NCBI RefSeq assembly: GCF_001422815.1
Contig: NZ_LMMP01000014.1
Coordinates: 1 to 63,179 of the forward strand
Length of the DNA: 63,179 bases
DNA from: Methylobacterium sp. Leaf91
Lineage (GTDB): Bacteria > Pseudomonadota > Alphaproteobacteria > Rhizobiales > Beijerinckiaceae
Direction of reading: 5' to 3'
Shown: positions 8,985-18,191 of the stretch, piece by piece
Numbering within the stretch: position 1 is the first letter of the stretch
Layout of the letters: the number at the start of each line of letters is the position of its first letter
Notes under the pieces: model-generated
Databases searched by the model: none
What the model was told of the DNA's origin: nothing
Seen by the model: the letters and a program-made list of their open reading frames with translations, nothing else
Program-made: the position numbers and the translations under genes

Positions 8985-9731
8985 ATGAATCCAGCGGCAC
9001 CCTCTTCCATCGACGCCGAGGAAGTCGCGCGCTTCGAGGGGATCGCCGCGACCTGGTGGGCCGAGGACGGGCCGATGAAGGTGCTTCACCGCTTCAACCC
9101 CGTGCGCCTCGCCTATATCCGCGACGCGATCTGCAGAACCTTCGGCCGAGACCCGCGCGCGCCCTATCCGCTGAAGGGGCTGACCATCGTCGATGTCGGC
9201 TGCGGCGGCGGCGTCCTGTCCGAGCCCCTGGCGCGGCTCGGCGCCAGCGTCACCGGGCTCGATCCGGCCCCCACCAACATCGCCGTGGCGCGATCCCATG
9301 CGGAGGCCGAGGGCGTGGCGGTGGATTACCGCTCGCAGACCATCGAAGAAGTGGTGGCGGCGGGCGAGCTTTTCGACGTCGTCCTGATCATGGAGGTGGT
9401 GGAGCACGTGGTCGACATGCCGGCCTTCGTCGCGAGTGCCTGCCAGGCGGTGAAACCGGGCGGTCTCCTGTTCGCCGCCACCCTCAACCGCACGATGCGC
9501 TCCTTCGCGCTGGCCATCGTCGGAGCGGAATACGTTCTCGGCTGGCTGCCGCGCGGAACCCATGACTGGAACAAGTTCGTGAAGCCGGAGGAATTGTCCC
9601 GCGCCATCGCGCGCGGCGGCCTCGCCGTCACCGATACGACCGGCGTCGTGTTCAATCCCCTCGACGGGAGTTGGCGACCGGCCCGCGACACGGCAGTGAA
9701 CTACATGGTCGCGGCAGCGCGTCCGGCCTGA
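8985..9731 (+). CDS. ubiG: Ubiquinone biosynthesis O-methyltransferase
   Basis: UbiG performs both O-methylations in ubiquinone synthesis. The N-terminal FEGIAATWWAEDGPMKVLH and RLAYIRD regions are typical of the family. The SAM-binding motif is VDVGCGGGVLSEPLA, and MEVVEHV follows as the post-II motif. NRTMRSFALAIVGAEYVLGWLPRGTHDW is the membrane/lipid-binding insert. The length is 248 residues. The ATG at 8985 has GGAAGG eight bases upstream. A much longer frame continues upstream across lysC on the opposite strand, but that part is only a high-GC shadow. Confidence 0.95.
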   Translation: MNPAAPSSIDAEEVARFEGIAATWWAEDGPMKVLHRFNPVRLAYIRDAICRTFGRDPRAPYPLKGLTIVDVGCGGGVLSEPLARLGASVTGLDPAPTNIAVARSHAEAEGVAVDYRSQTIEEVVAAGELFDVVLIMEVVEHVVDMPAFVASACQAVKPGGLLFAATLNRTMRSFALAIVGAEYVLGWLPRGTHDWNKFVKPEELSRAIARGGLAVTDTTGVVFNPLDGSWRPARDTAVNYMVAAARPA

Positions 9732-9835
9732 ACCGGGCTCTACGAGCGCCGCTGACGACGAACGCTTGCGCTGCTGCCGCCAATCGGTGCAAGCGCGCTC
9801 AAGCAAAAGGCGCTGCGGCTCAAGGGAGGATCGGC

Positions 9836-10810
9836 ATGAAGGCTTTGCTCTGCACCAGGCTCGGCGGCCCCGAGGATCTCGCGATCGCCGACTTGCCGGA
9901 TCCAATGCCCGGACCCGGCGAGGCCGTGGTGCGGGTGACGCTGGCGGCACTGAACTTCTTCGATACGCTCATCATCGCAGGGCGCTACCAAGTGAAGCCC
10001 GATCTGCCGTTTTCACCCGGCGGTGAGGCCGTGGGAATCATCGAGGCCCTGGGGCAGGGCGTCGAGGGGTTCGGGGTCGGGGACCGGGTCATCGTCCACC
10101 GTACCTGCGGCACCTGCGCCGAGCGCATCGCGGTGGGCACCCGGCATCTCACTGCCGTCCCCGATGCGGTGAGCGACGAGCAGGCCGCCGGCCTCACCAT
10201 CACCTATGGCACCTCGCTCCACGCCCTGCGGGATCGCGCGCGGCTCCAGCCCGGCGAGACCTTGGCGGTCCTCGGTGCCTCGGGCGGCGTCGGTCTCGCT
10301 GCGGTGGAGCTCGGCGTGATCATGGGGGCCAAGGTAATCGCCTGTGCCTCCTCGCCGGAGAAACTCGCGGTGGCGCAGGCGCACGGCGCAGAGATGAGCC
10401 TTGATTACAGCGCGAACAATCTGCGCGAGGGGTTGAAGAAGCTCACCGAGGGACGGGGCGTCGACGTGATCTACGATCCGATCGGCGGCGAATACGCCGA
10501 GCCTGCGCTACGCTCGCTCGGCTGGAAGGGACGCTACCTCGTCGTCGGATTCGCGGCCGGCGATATCCCACGCATCCCCCTGAACCTCGCCCTCCTGAAG
10601 GGCATCGATATCCAGGGCGTGCATTGGGGCGTGTTCGTGGAGCGCGAGCCCGAGGCTCACCGGGCGAACCAGGAACAGCTCCTCGCCTGGGTGGCGGAGG
10701 GGCGCCTCAAGGCCAAGATCCACGGCACCTATCCGATGATCGAATACGAGAACGCGCTCGGCATCCTCAAGCGCCGCGAAGCCGTGGGCAAGGTCCTGCT
10801 TCGGCCCTGA
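9836..10810 (+). CDS. NADPH:quinone oxidoreductase family protein (MDR superfamily)
   Basis: A 324-residue zinc-free medium-chain dehydrogenase/reductase of the quinone oxidoreductase/zeta-crystallin type. The N-terminal GroES-like domain has DTLIIAGRYQ and PFSPGGEAVG. The NADPH fold has LGASGGVGLAAVELG around residues 146-160, and VIYDPIGGEY follows. The zinc ligands of alcohol dehydrogenases are absent. The real substrate is unknown; enoyl or quinone reductions are typical of relatives. AGGGAGGA precedes the ATG at ideal distance. The gene ends just before a palindromic repeat block. Confidence 0.88.
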   Translation: MKALLCTRLGGPEDLAIADLPDPMPGPGEAVVRVTLAALNFFDTLIIAGRYQVKPDLPFSPGGEAVGIIEALGQGVEGFGVGDRVIVHRTCGTCAERIAVGTRHLTAVPDAVSDEQAAGLTITYGTSLHALRDRARLQPGETLAVLGASGGVGLAAVELGVIMGAKVIACASSPEKLAVAQAHGAEMSLDYSANNLREGLKKLTEGRGVDVIYDPIGGEYAEPALRSLGWKGRYLVVGFAAGDIPRIPLNLALLKGIDIQGVHWGVFVEREPEAHRANQEQLLAWVAEGRLKAKIHGTYPMIEYENALGILKRREAVGKVLLRP

Positions 10811-10821
10811 GGGGGCAAGCC

Positions 10822-11027
10822 CTCCTCCCCAGCGGATCTCGTGCCTGCTCAAGATCCGTCGAGCTTGTGGGGAGGAGTTGGAGGTGGGGGTGGTGGGGTG
10901 ACCCTCAGCTTACGGAGGCTGGCGGAGCCACCCCCACTCCTGACCTCTCCCCACAAGGGGGAGAGGGACGCGCTCTGCCTGCAAAAGCAGATGGGTGAAT
11001 CCGGTAGCCGCCGGCGGGGAGAGGGGA
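10822..11027. repeat. Palindromic GC-rich intergenic repeat block
   Basis: Three perfect inverted repeats follow one another: CTCCTCCCCA (10822-10831) with TGGGGAGGAG (10868-10877), GTGGGGGTGG (10884-10893) with CCACCCCCAC (10928-10937), and CCTCTCCCC (10944-10952) with GGGGAGAGG (10958-10966). A further half unit, GGCGGGGAGAGGGG, ends near 11027. The block lies between the converging quinone oxidoreductase gene and dnaE2. The same CCTCTCCCC/GGGGAGAGG core recurs at 14421-14614, so this is a dispersed element rather than a simple terminator. Confidence 0.75.
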
Positions 11028-11040
11028 TGCGCACCGCCCC

Positions 11041-14000
11041 TCAATGGAAATCCCGGCTGCGGTAGACGCGCCGGTCGGGCGGCGCCCCGAAATCCGTGGT
11101 TTCCGGTGGGAGGGGGAGGCCGCCCTCCCGCAGGGTCCGCAATTCCTCCGTCAGGTCGCGAAACTGCTCGGCCAGGAGATGAACCACCAGCCCTGAGCGC
11201 TGGATGCGGCCGCGCACGGCAAGGAAGCGCGCGCTCATGGCGATGCGCCGGTTGGCGTCGAACACCTTCTTCCAGACGATGACGTTGCAGATGCCGGTCT
11301 CGTCCTCCAGCGTCAGGAACACCACGCCCTTGGCGGTGCCGGGGCGCTGCCGGGTGAGGACGAGGCCCGCCACCGTGACGCGGGCATTCTGCGCCCATGA
11401 AGGGTCGTGGTGGGCCGCCGCAGGGATCGCGCCGATGCGGGCGAGGCGCGCCCGGAAGAACGCCACCGGATGGCCTTTGAGCGAGAGGCCGGTGGAGACG
11501 TAATCCTCCGCCACATGCTCGGAGAGCGCCATGGCGGGCAGCTCCACCGCGGGCTCGGCCCGGAACAGGCCATCATCGGCATGGAAGGCGAAAAGCGGCA
11601 TCGGCGCATCGAGGAGATGGGTGCGCCGGTCGGTGGGGACGCCCCGCCCGGCGCTGGCCCGCATCGACGTTCCTTCCAGCGCCCGCACCGCCCAGAGCGC
11701 AGCGCGGCGGTCGAGGTCGAGGGAGCGGAAGGCATCCGCTTCCGCCAAGCGCTCGAGGGCGTTGCGGGGCAGCGTCAGGGCGGCCTGGAGGCCCTCGACG
11801 CTGGCATAGCCGTTGCCGCGCAGGGCCACGAGCCGGGCCATGGCGGCTTTCGGCAGGCCGCTCACCTGCCGCAGGCCGATGCGGACGGCGAAGCGGCGCT
11901 CCGGCCCACGCTGCTCCGAGGTCGGTTCCAGAGTGCAGTCCCATTCGCTGGCGTTGACGTCGGGCCCGCGCACCTCGACCCCATGGGCGCGGGCATCCCG
12001 CACCAGCTGGGCCGGCTGGTAGAATCCCATGGGCTGCGAGTTCAGGATCGCGGCCAGGAAAACGTCCGGGTGCCGGCATTTCATCCAGGCCGAGGCGTAG
12101 ACCAGCAGGGCGAAGCTCGCCGCGTGGCTCTCGGGAAAGCCGTAGGTTGAGAATCCCTCGATCTGCTTGAAGCAGCGCTCGGTGAAATCGCGCGGATAGC
12201 CGCGCCCGACCATGCCCTCGATGAACTTGGTCCTGAAATTCACGATCAGCCCGTTGTGCCGGAAGGTCGCCATGGCCCGGCGCAAGCCGTCGGCTTCAGA
12301 CGGCGTGAATCCGGCCGCCGTGATCGCGATCTGCATGGCGTGTTCCTGGAACAGCGGCACGCCGAAGGTCCGCTTCAACACCTCCTCGAGTTCGTCCTTC
12401 CGTCCATGCTCGGGAGAGGGGGATGGGAAGACCACTTCCTCCTCCCCAGAGCGCCGGCGCAGGTAGGGATGGACCATGTCGCCCTGGATCGGGCCGGGGC
12501 GCACGATGGCGACCTGCACGACGAGATCGTAGAATTCCTTCGGCTTCAGGCGCGGCAGCATCGACATCTGCGCCCGGCTCTCGACCTGGAACACGCCGAC
12601 GGAATCGGCCTTCGAGAGCATCGCGTAGACGTCCGGCTGCTCCGGCGGGATGTCGGCCAGGGTCTCGTAGGCGACGCCGAAATCCTCGCGCAGGAAGTCG
12701 AGGCCGCGCTTGAGACAGGTCAGCATGCCGAGCGCCAGCACGTCGACCTTGAGAAGGCCGATCGTGTCGATGTCGTCCTTGTCCCATTCGATGAAGGTGC
12801 GGTCCGGCATCGCCGCATTGCCGATCGGCACGGTCTCGTCGAGACGCCCCCGCGTCAGCACGAAGCCGCCCACATGCTGGGACAGGTGGCGCGGGAAGCC
12901 GATGAGCTGGATCGCGAGGTCCACCGCCTGCCGGATCGCCGGGTTGGCGGGGTCGAGCCCGGCTTGCGCGATATGCTGGTCGGGCAGACCGTCGCCCCAT
13001 GAGCCCCATACCGTGTCGGCCATCATGCCGGTGATGTCGGGGGTGAGGCCCAGCACCTTGCCGACCTCGCGGATCGCGCTGCGGGGCCGGTAATGGATCA
13101 CCGTCGCGCAGATGGCCGCGCGCTCCCGCCCGTAGCGATCGTAGAGGTGCTGGATCACCTCCTCACGGCGCTCATGCTCGAAATCGACGTCGATATCGGG
13201 CGGTTCGTCGCGGCTTTCGGAAATGAAGCGGGCGAAGAGAAGCCGGATCTTGGTCGGGTCCACCGAGGTGATGCCGAGGCAGTAGCAGACCACGGAATTG
13301 GCCGCCGAGCCGCGGCCCTGGCACAGGATTCCCCGGTTCCGGGCGAATTCGACGATGTCGTGGATGGTGAGGAAGTAGCGGGCGTAATCGAGCTGGCGGA
13401 TCAGGTCGAATTCGTGGGCGAGGGCCGTCTCCACCATCTCGGGAATGCCATCCGGATAGCGCAGCCGGGCCCGTTGCCGCGTCATGTATTCGAGATGCCC
13501 CTGGGCCGTCCTGCCGGGGGGGACGGTCTCGTCGGGATACTCGTATTTCAGCTCCTCCAGCGAGAACTCGCAGGCTTGCGCGATCTCGACACTGCGCGCG
13601 ATCGCCTCCGGGTGGTCCGCGAAGAGCCGGGCCATCTCCTCCGGTGGCTTCAGGTGGCGCTCGGCATTGGCCTCCAGCCGGTAGCCGGCCTCGACCAGGG
13701 TGCAACCCTCGCGGATGCAGGTGGCGACATCCTGCAGGGGGCGCCGGTCGGGATGGTGGTAGAGCGCATCCGACACCGCCACCATCGGCGCGCCGAGGCG
13801 TTTCCCGAACCCGGCCAGCCGGCCGAGGCGGCGGCGCTCGTCGCCACGGTAGCGGTGGCTGACACCGAGGAAGACGCGGCCCGGCGCCGCCTCCGCCAGA
13901 TCGGCGAGGTGACGGGCGAAGGCCTCGTCCGCCATGTCCGGCGGCGAGCCGTCTTCCGAAGGCAGAAAATCCTCGGGAGGCAGAAAATCCTCCGGAGAAA

Positions 14001-14391
14001 TGGCGATGAAGATCTGGCCCCTTGCTGCCGCGAGCACCTCCGCGATGCCGAACCGGCATTCGCCCTTCTCCGAACGGCGGTTGCCATCCGTGAGCAACCG
14101 GCAGAGCCGGCCATAGGCATCCCGGTCCATCGGGTAGGCGACCGCCTCAAAACCTTCCTCGGTGACGAGACGGACGCCCGGCAGATACCGGACCGTCGCT
14201 TCGCCCGCCTTCTTCCGGCGCTTGGCCTCGGCATGGCCGCGCACCACGCCCGACAGCGTATTGCGGTCGGCGATGCCGATGGCGTGAAACCCGAGTTCGG
14301 CACCCTGCGCCACCATTTCCTGCGGATGCGAGGCTCCGCGCAGGAACGAGAAATTCGTGGTCACCGCGAGCTCCGCATAGGGCGGGGTCAT
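11041..14391 (-). CDS. dnaE2: Error-prone DNA polymerase III alpha subunit (DnaE2/ImuC)
   Basis: DnaE2 is the catalytic translesion polymerase of the ImuA-ImuB-DnaE2 mutasome, which makes SOS-induced mutations. The N-terminal PHP domain is marked by [16 protein letters not shown] and [14 protein letters not shown]. The polymerase core has [17 protein letters not shown] and the catalytic aspartates in [14 protein letters not shown] helix-hairpin-helix region and a C-terminal OB fold ([19 protein letters not shown]) follow. The length of 1116 residues is normal. The ATG at 14391 gives [17 protein letters not shown]. It is the third gene after imuA and imuB but is separated from imuB by a 244-base repeat-filled gap. 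Confidence 0.96.
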   Translation of the reverse strand: MTPPYAELAVTTNFSFLRGASHPQEMVAQGAELGFHAIGIADRNTLSGVVRGHAEAKRRKKAGEATVRYLPGVRLVTEEGFEAVAYPMDRDAYGRLCRLLTDGNRRSEKGECRFGIAEVLAAARGQIFIAISPEDFLPPEDFLPSEDGSPPDMADEAFARHLADLAEAAPGRVFLGVSHRYRGDERRRLGRLAGFGKRLGAPMVAVSDALYHHPDRRPLQDVATCIREGCTLVEAGYRLEANAERHLKPPEEMARLFADHPEAIARSVEIAQACEFSLEELKYEYPDETVPPGRTAQGHLEYMTRQRARLRYPDGIPEMVETALAHEFDLIRQLDYARYFLTIHDIVEFARNRGILCQGRGSAANSVVCYCLGITSVDPTKIRLLFARFISESRDEPPDIDVDFEHERREEVIQHLYDRYGRERAAICATVIHYRPRSAIREVGKVLGLTPDITGMMADTVWGSWGDGLPDQHIAQAGLDPANPAIRQAVDLAIQLIGFPRHLSQHVGGFVLTRGRLDETVPIGNAAMPDRTFIEWDKDDIDTIGLLKVDVLALGMLTCLKRGLDFLREDFGVAYETLADIPPEQPDVYAMLSKADSVGVFQVESRAQMSMLPRLKPKEFYDLVVQVAIVRPGPIQGDMVHPYLRRRSGEEEVVFPSPSPEHGRKDELEEVLKRTFGVPLFQEHAMQIAITAAGFTPSEADGLRRAMATFRHNGLIVNFRTKFIEGMVGRGYPRDFTERCFKQIEGFSTYGFPESHAASFALLVYASAWMKCRHPDVFLAAILNSQPMGFYQPAQLVRDARAHGVEVRGPDVNASEWDCTLEPTSEQRGPERRFAVRIGLRQVSGLPKAAMARLVALRGNGYASVEGLQAALTLPRNALERLAEADAFRSLDLDRRAALWAVRALEGTSMRASAGRGVPTDRRTHLLDAPMPLFAFHADDGLFRAEPAVELPAMALSEHVAEDYVSTGLSLKGHPVAFFRARLARIGAIPAAAHHDPSWAQNARVTVAGLVLTRQRPGTAKGVVFLTLEDETGICNVIVWKKVFDANRRIAMSARFLAVRGRIQRSGLVVHLLAEQFRDLTEELRTLREGGLPLPPETTDFGAPPDRRVYRSRDFH

Positions 14392-14420
14392 GCGCAGAAA
14401 GATGGGCCGTTCGCGCAATC

Positions 14421-14614
14421 CCCTCTCCCCGCGAGCGGGGAGAGGGCCGCGACGACCCCGTTGTCGGCGCGGCGAGGCGGCAGCCGAGGGTGAGGGGGCG
14501 CGTCCGAAGGAGCCTCATCCGAAGAGACCCCCTCACCCTCGCTCCGGCTTCGCCTCCGCTCATCGCAGTCACGGCAAGGTGCCTGCGATCCTCTCCCCGC
14601 CCGGCGGGGAGAGG
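14421..14614. repeat. Palindromic repeat block inside the imuB-dnaE2 gap
   Basis: Three perfect inverted repeats fill the gap. CCCTCTCCCCGC (14421-14432) pairs with 14435-14446 across a 2-base loop. A 14-base arm CGAGGGTGAGGGGG (14485-14498) pairs with 14528-14541. CCTCTCCCCGCC (14590-14601) pairs with 14603-14614 across one base. The outer two hairpins are near copies of each other in the same family as the 10944-10966 unit. This is an inserted mosaic repeat element or paired extragenic palindromes. Confidence 0.8.
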
Positions 14615-14635
14615 GGAGGGCGCTCATCTCGGCAC

Positions 14636-16219
14636 TCACGCGAACAATCCCTGCACGAACCAGCGTGCGGCCTGCTGCGCCGTGTGGAAGCCTTCCCGGT
14701 AGACCCAGAGCCTCCGGCCGGATTCGTCCTCGACCACGTAATAGTCCCGGGCTGGTGCGGGGGCGTGCCACCAGGCGTCGGCGATGCGCTCCGGTCCTTC
14801 GGCATGGGCGATTCGGTGCAGACGTCGGCGCCAGCGGAAACGCTGGGGCGGCCCGTCGGGGGCCAGCGAGAACACCTCGTCGGCCATTTCGCTGCGAGGG
14901 AAGAGGACGAGGGGGCGGGACGGCACGGGGCCGCCCGGGCGCGCATTTCCCCGCCCGGTCCAGTCGAGGGCCACATGGTTCACCCGCCACGGTTCCAGGG
15001 CGTCGGCGCGTTCGGGGATATGGCTCGCTCGTGGGCTCACCCTTATCACCCTGGCCCTGATGCGCTGGCGCAGGGCATCGGCGAGGCGGGCGGTTCCGTT
15101 GCCTTCCGCGCGTCGATCGAGGCCAGTATCAGCGAGGGAGTCCTGGCGCGCTTCCAGCCGGCCGATGCCGGTCACGTCGAGCCGCACGGTCTCGAAGCCG
15201 AAGCCGGCATCGAGGGCCGGGCCGAGCCGGTCGAGGCGCAGGTCCAGCAGCCGACCGATCTGGATGGGGCACAGGGTCGGTTCCGACAGGCCGAGATCGA
15301 GGGTCTTCTCGATGCCGTCGACCCGATGCAGGCTCAAGCGCAGGGATTGCGCGCCCATGCCCGATGCGCCGAGACGGGGAGCGATCTCCCGCATCAGCCG
15401 GATGGCGGTGGCGACGATGCCGGCCTGATGTCCGATCGGGTCGAGGAAGCCCTGGCTCGCGCCGAAGGCGGCAGGCTCGGCCAGGGAGACCAGCGGTTCG
15501 GGCCTCCTCCCCAATGCCTGATCGAGGCGCAGGAGCAGGGTCTCGCCGAAGCGTCGGGCGAGGGGAGGGCGGGGCGCGTCGGCCAACGCTCCGATCCGGC
15601 GCAGGCCGAGGCGACGCAGCGAGTCCGAGATGGACGGCTCGATCCGCAATGCGGCGACGGAAAGCTCGCGCAGGGACGGTGCATTGTCTCCGGGCGGCAC
15701 GATGACGGGCCTCGCCGAACCGCCGTGGCGGGCATGGGCGAAAGCGCAGGCGGGTGTGTCGGCCAGGGCCAGCCGGGCGGGAATCGCATTGGCCGACAGG
15801 CGACCGGAAAGGTCGGCCATCAGGCCTTCCTCACCGCCGAACAGATGGCTCGACCCCTCCACGTCGAGGAAGAAGCCGGCAGCACCCTCTGCCGGTCCGA
15901 ACGGCGCGACCACGGGCGTGTAGCGACGGGCCCAGAGGCAGAGCCGCGCGAGGGCGGCGGCATCGGCCTCCGGGTCGGCGGGGTGGACGGCGATGCCGGG
16001 GCCGATCCTCGCTCGGGCTCGCGCCAGGGGCTCTCCTGGGCGCAGGCCCAGGGCCCAGGCAGCGGCATCCACTGCCGTGATGCGCAGGCCCCCCGGGCCG
16101 ATGGCGGCCACGACGGAGGGCGCGGCCGCTTCTGGCGCCGCGTGTTCAAGCCGTGTTCGAGCGCGCCTGAGGCGCGTCAGCGGCCACTGCTCCAGCCAGA
16201 CCGAAACGATGCGCGGCAT
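14636..16219 (-). CDS. imuB: ImuB, inactive Y-family polymerase subunit of the SOS mutasome
   Basis: ImuB has the Y-family polymerase fold without catalytic carboxylates. It links DnaE2 to the beta clamp and ImuA (family knowledge). The start MPRIVSVWLEQWPLTRLRR is typical, then AVDAAAWALGLRPGEPLARARA and FFLDVEGSSHLFGGEEGL, where LDVEGSSHLFGG replaces the catalytic acidic motif. A thumb/little-finger region and an Arg/Trp-rich tail follow. The length is 527 residues. It overlaps the 3' end of imuA by 74 bases in another frame, so translation of the two is probably coupled. Confidence 0.93.
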   Translation of the reverse strand: MPRIVSVWLEQWPLTRLRRARTRLEHAAPEAAAPSVVAAIGPGGLRITAVDAAAWALGLRPGEPLARARARIGPGIAVHPADPEADAAALARLCLWARRYTPVVAPFGPAEGAAGFFLDVEGSSHLFGGEEGLMADLSGRLSANAIPARLALADTPACAFAHARHGGSARPVIVPPGDNAPSLRELSVAALRIEPSISDSLRRLGLRRIGALADAPRPPLARRFGETLLLRLDQALGRRPEPLVSLAEPAAFGASQGFLDPIGHQAGIVATAIRLMREIAPRLGASGMGAQSLRLSLHRVDGIEKTLDLGLSEPTLCPIQIGRLLDLRLDRLGPALDAGFGFETVRLDVTGIGRLEARQDSLADTGLDRRAEGNGTARLADALRQRIRARVIRVSPRASHIPERADALEPWRVNHVALDWTGRGNARPGGPVPSRPLVLFPRSEMADEVFSLAPDGPPQRFRWRRRLHRIAHAEGPERIADAWWHAPAPARDYYVVEDESGRRLWVYREGFHTAQQAARWFVQGLFA

Positions 16220-16934
16220 GATCCCACTCCAGAAGCCAATCCCCGGTCCGTCCGTTGCGGCAGCGGTCGAGCCGCGCCCGCCAGCAGGGCCGCTCGATGC
16301 AGCCGAAGCGGTCCCGCAGGGCCGCCCCCGACCCGATCCGCCAGCGGGTCGCGGCCATGTTCGGGTTTTCCGCCTGCGGCGGCCGCAGGACGAGGAGGAG
16401 GCGGGAGGCCGCCTCGCCCGCCAGATGCAGCCGACGGCTCTGTTTCAGCGACAGGCCGGCATCCACCAGCCCCGCCACTGCCCTCAGGCCCTGAGACCGC
16501 AGGGCTTCCTCCACGGCGCGGTAGGCATCCGCGTCGTTCTCCACCTCCAGGATCAGCAGGCGGCCCGGATCGAGGCCGAGCCCGGCGAGACCATGGCCGT
16601 AGGGCGTCGGATGGCCCTTGCCGATGACGAGGAGCGCCTCTCCCTCCACCCGCGCCAGGTGACGCGCCACGAGGGCGAGGGTGAAGCCCAGGGCCGCCGC
16701 CTCGTCGCCTTCGGCTTCCGGCGCGATCTCGTGCGGTCGCCCGAGGGTGAGGCCGTTGCCGGGAAGCCCCGAATCGATATGGGCGATTCCCAGGGGCAAC
16801 GACTCGACGCGGAGGGCGTCGGAATGTCCTCCCCCGTGATCGCGCAGGGCGGCCATCGCAACCCTCCGGCGCCGCGCGAACTCGTCCGTGTTCGTCTCGC
16901 CCTCATCGCGCATTGTCCGTTGAGCCAAAGCCAT
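16146..16934 (-). CDS. imuA: ImuA, RecA-like SOS mutasome protein
   Basis: ImuA is a RecA/SulA-like accessory protein that binds ImuB and RecA and regulates mutasome assembly. The 262-residue sequence has the conserved LPLGIAHIDSGLPGNGLTLGRPHEI start of the RecA-like core, ALLVIGKGHPTPYGHGLAGLGLDP, and a C-terminal WRIGS..LRDRFGCIERPCWRARLDRCRNGRTGDWLLEWD region. The ATG at 16934 is chosen because an upstream TTG start (16967) lies inside the LexA box. It is first in the imuA-imuB-dnaE2 operon, 28 bases downstream of that box. Confidence 0.93.
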   Translation of the reverse strand: MALAQRTMRDEGETNTDEFARRRRVAMAALRDHGGGHSDALRVESLPLGIAHIDSGLPGNGLTLGRPHEIAPEAEGDEAAALGFTLALVARHLARVEGEALLVIGKGHPTPYGHGLAGLGLDPGRLLILEVENDADAYRAVEEALRSQGLRAVAGLVDAGLSLKQSRRLHLAGEAASRLLLVLRPPQAENPNMAATRWRIGSGAALRDRFGCIERPCWRARLDRCRNGRTGDWLLEWDHAAHRFGLAGAVAADAPQARSNTA

Positions 16935-16961
16935 CCTGTCCGCACCGTCGCCGGACGATAA

Positions 16962-16976
16962 GAACAAAACAAGAAC
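16962..16976 (-). promoter_or_regulatory. LexA operator (SOS box) of the imu operon
   Basis: On the minus strand GTTC-N7-GTTC is exact (GAAC 16962-16965 and GAAC 16973-16976 on the plus strand). This direct repeat is the known alphaproteobacterial LexA site. It lies 28 bases upstream of the imuA ATG, the right place to block transcription initiation. Confidence 0.93.
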
Positions 16977-17177
16977 ACACTCAACAGGTTTCAGGGATCT
17001 GAAAAATTTCCCAACGCAAACAGTCGTTTCCCCTGTGGACGACTGTGGATGAGTGTGGACGGCCGAGAATCGGCAGGGCGTTCGAGCCCCTCATTGTGGA
17101 CTTGACCCCATGGCCGGACCCGGCATTGTCCCTCCGCCGTGCCGGACCCCCGGCGCATCAGCCGGGAGAGAATGCCC

Positions 17178-18191
17178 ATGCGCCTCGACCAAGCCGCCCA
17201 GTGCCAGGCCCTCCATCGCCCGACCGGAAACAGCCAGAAGGCCAACTCCCTGTTCGGCAAATCGCTGATTGGCCTGATGCTGCTCGTGGGCTCCTTCTCT
17301 GGGGCCGCCTTCGCGCAGGCGCCAGGCCAGGTCAGCCCCGGCCAGCCGGGCCGTGGGATGAGCGCCGCCCCGGCGACAGATGCCGCAGCGGCTCCGGGGC
17401 CCAGGGCCAGGACCAGGCGGGTCGTGACGCCGTCGCAGCCGATCCAGGTTTACGATGCGCGGATCGAGGGGGGAGACCTGCGGATCTCGGGCAGCGTGCG
17501 CAAGGCCGGCACCGTCGTCATTCTCGACGAAGACATCTCGGTGATGGCCGATTCGCGCGGGCGTTTCCTGTTCCGCCTTCCCTACCGACCGGCTACCTGC
17601 GTCGCGGCGCTGAAGGCCGGTGAAGACGAGAGGGAGGCGGTGGTGGCCAATTGCGCGCCCACGGGCGAGCCCGGCCCCAAGGGCGATGCGGGCCCCGCAG
17701 GTGAAACCGGGCCCCAGGGCATGGCAGGGCTTGTCGGACCGCAGGGGATTGCGGGCCCCGCGGGCGAGGCCGGGCCGAAAGGTGAGACGGGACCGAAGGG
17801 CGAGGCCGGGCTCAAGGGAGAGACTGGCCCCCAGGGACCGATCGGTCCCAAGGGCGATGTTGGTCCCAAGGGCGATGTCGGTCCCAAGGGTGAGGTTGGG
17901 CCAAAAGGCGATGTCGGCCCCAAGGGGGACACGGGTCCCAGGGGGCCTGCCGGTCCTCAGGGCGAGCCGGGGGCGGCTGGCATCACGGCCAGCGCCGCCA
18001 ACTCCAGCCTTCGTCCCGTCCGCAACGAGACGTGTTCGACAAGCGGCTGCGAGTTGAGCTGTGCCAGTGGCGAGGCCTTCGTCTCGGCCTATTGCCTGTC
18101 CTCGGGTAGCCCGTCCTTCGCCAATGGCGGCGCCAGCGCGTCCTGCCCGTCCGATGCCAAGGGCATGGTCGGGTTCTGCACGCGGTTATAG
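17178..18191 (+). CDS. Secreted collagen-like repeat protein
   Basis: A 337-residue exported protein. A signal peptide ends near AAFAQA, and a 100-residue globular region with [17 protein letters not shown] follows. About 36 uninterrupted Gly-X-Y triplets then run from residue 163 (bases 17664-17987), many of them GPKGDV. The C-terminal 60 residues contain six cysteines ([10 protein letters not shown] and later YC, SC, FC) and may form a disulfide-bonded trimerization cap. Bacterial collagen-like proteins form triple helices on surfaces, spores or in biofilm. The ATG at 17178 fits the GGAG at 17165-17168; an ATG at 17172 is too close to it. The stop overlaps the converging flavoprotein gene by six bases. 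Confidence 0.85.
   Translation: MRLDQAAQCQALHRPTGNSQKANSLFGKSLIGLMLLVGSFSGAAFAQAPGQVSPGQPGRGMSAAPATDAAAAPGPRARTRRVVTPSQPIQVYDARIEGGDLRISGSVRKAGTVVILDEDISVMADSRGRFLFRLPYRPATCVAALKAGEDEREAVVANCAPTGEPGPKGDAGPAGETGPQGMAGLVGPQGIAGPAGEAGPKGETGPKGEAGLKGETGPQGPIGPKGDVGPKGDVGPKGEVGPKGDVGPKGDTGPRGPAGPQGEPGAAGITASAANSSLRPVRNETCSTSGCELSCASGEAFVSAYCLSSGSPSFANGGASASCPSDAKGMVGFCTRL

Noticed and set aside
14388..16627. Long plus-strand frames across dnaE2/imuB/imuA
   Set aside because: Antisense shadows. The minus-strand genes have clear family motifs and a LexA box.
17030..17070. DnaA-box-like TGTGGATGA repeats near the collagen-like gene
   Set aside because: Only one near-match to TTATCCACA and no AT-rich unwinding region, so not an origin.
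17660..17990. CRISPR-like short repeats
   Set aside because: The repeats encode Gly-X-Y triplets in frame, with no spacers.
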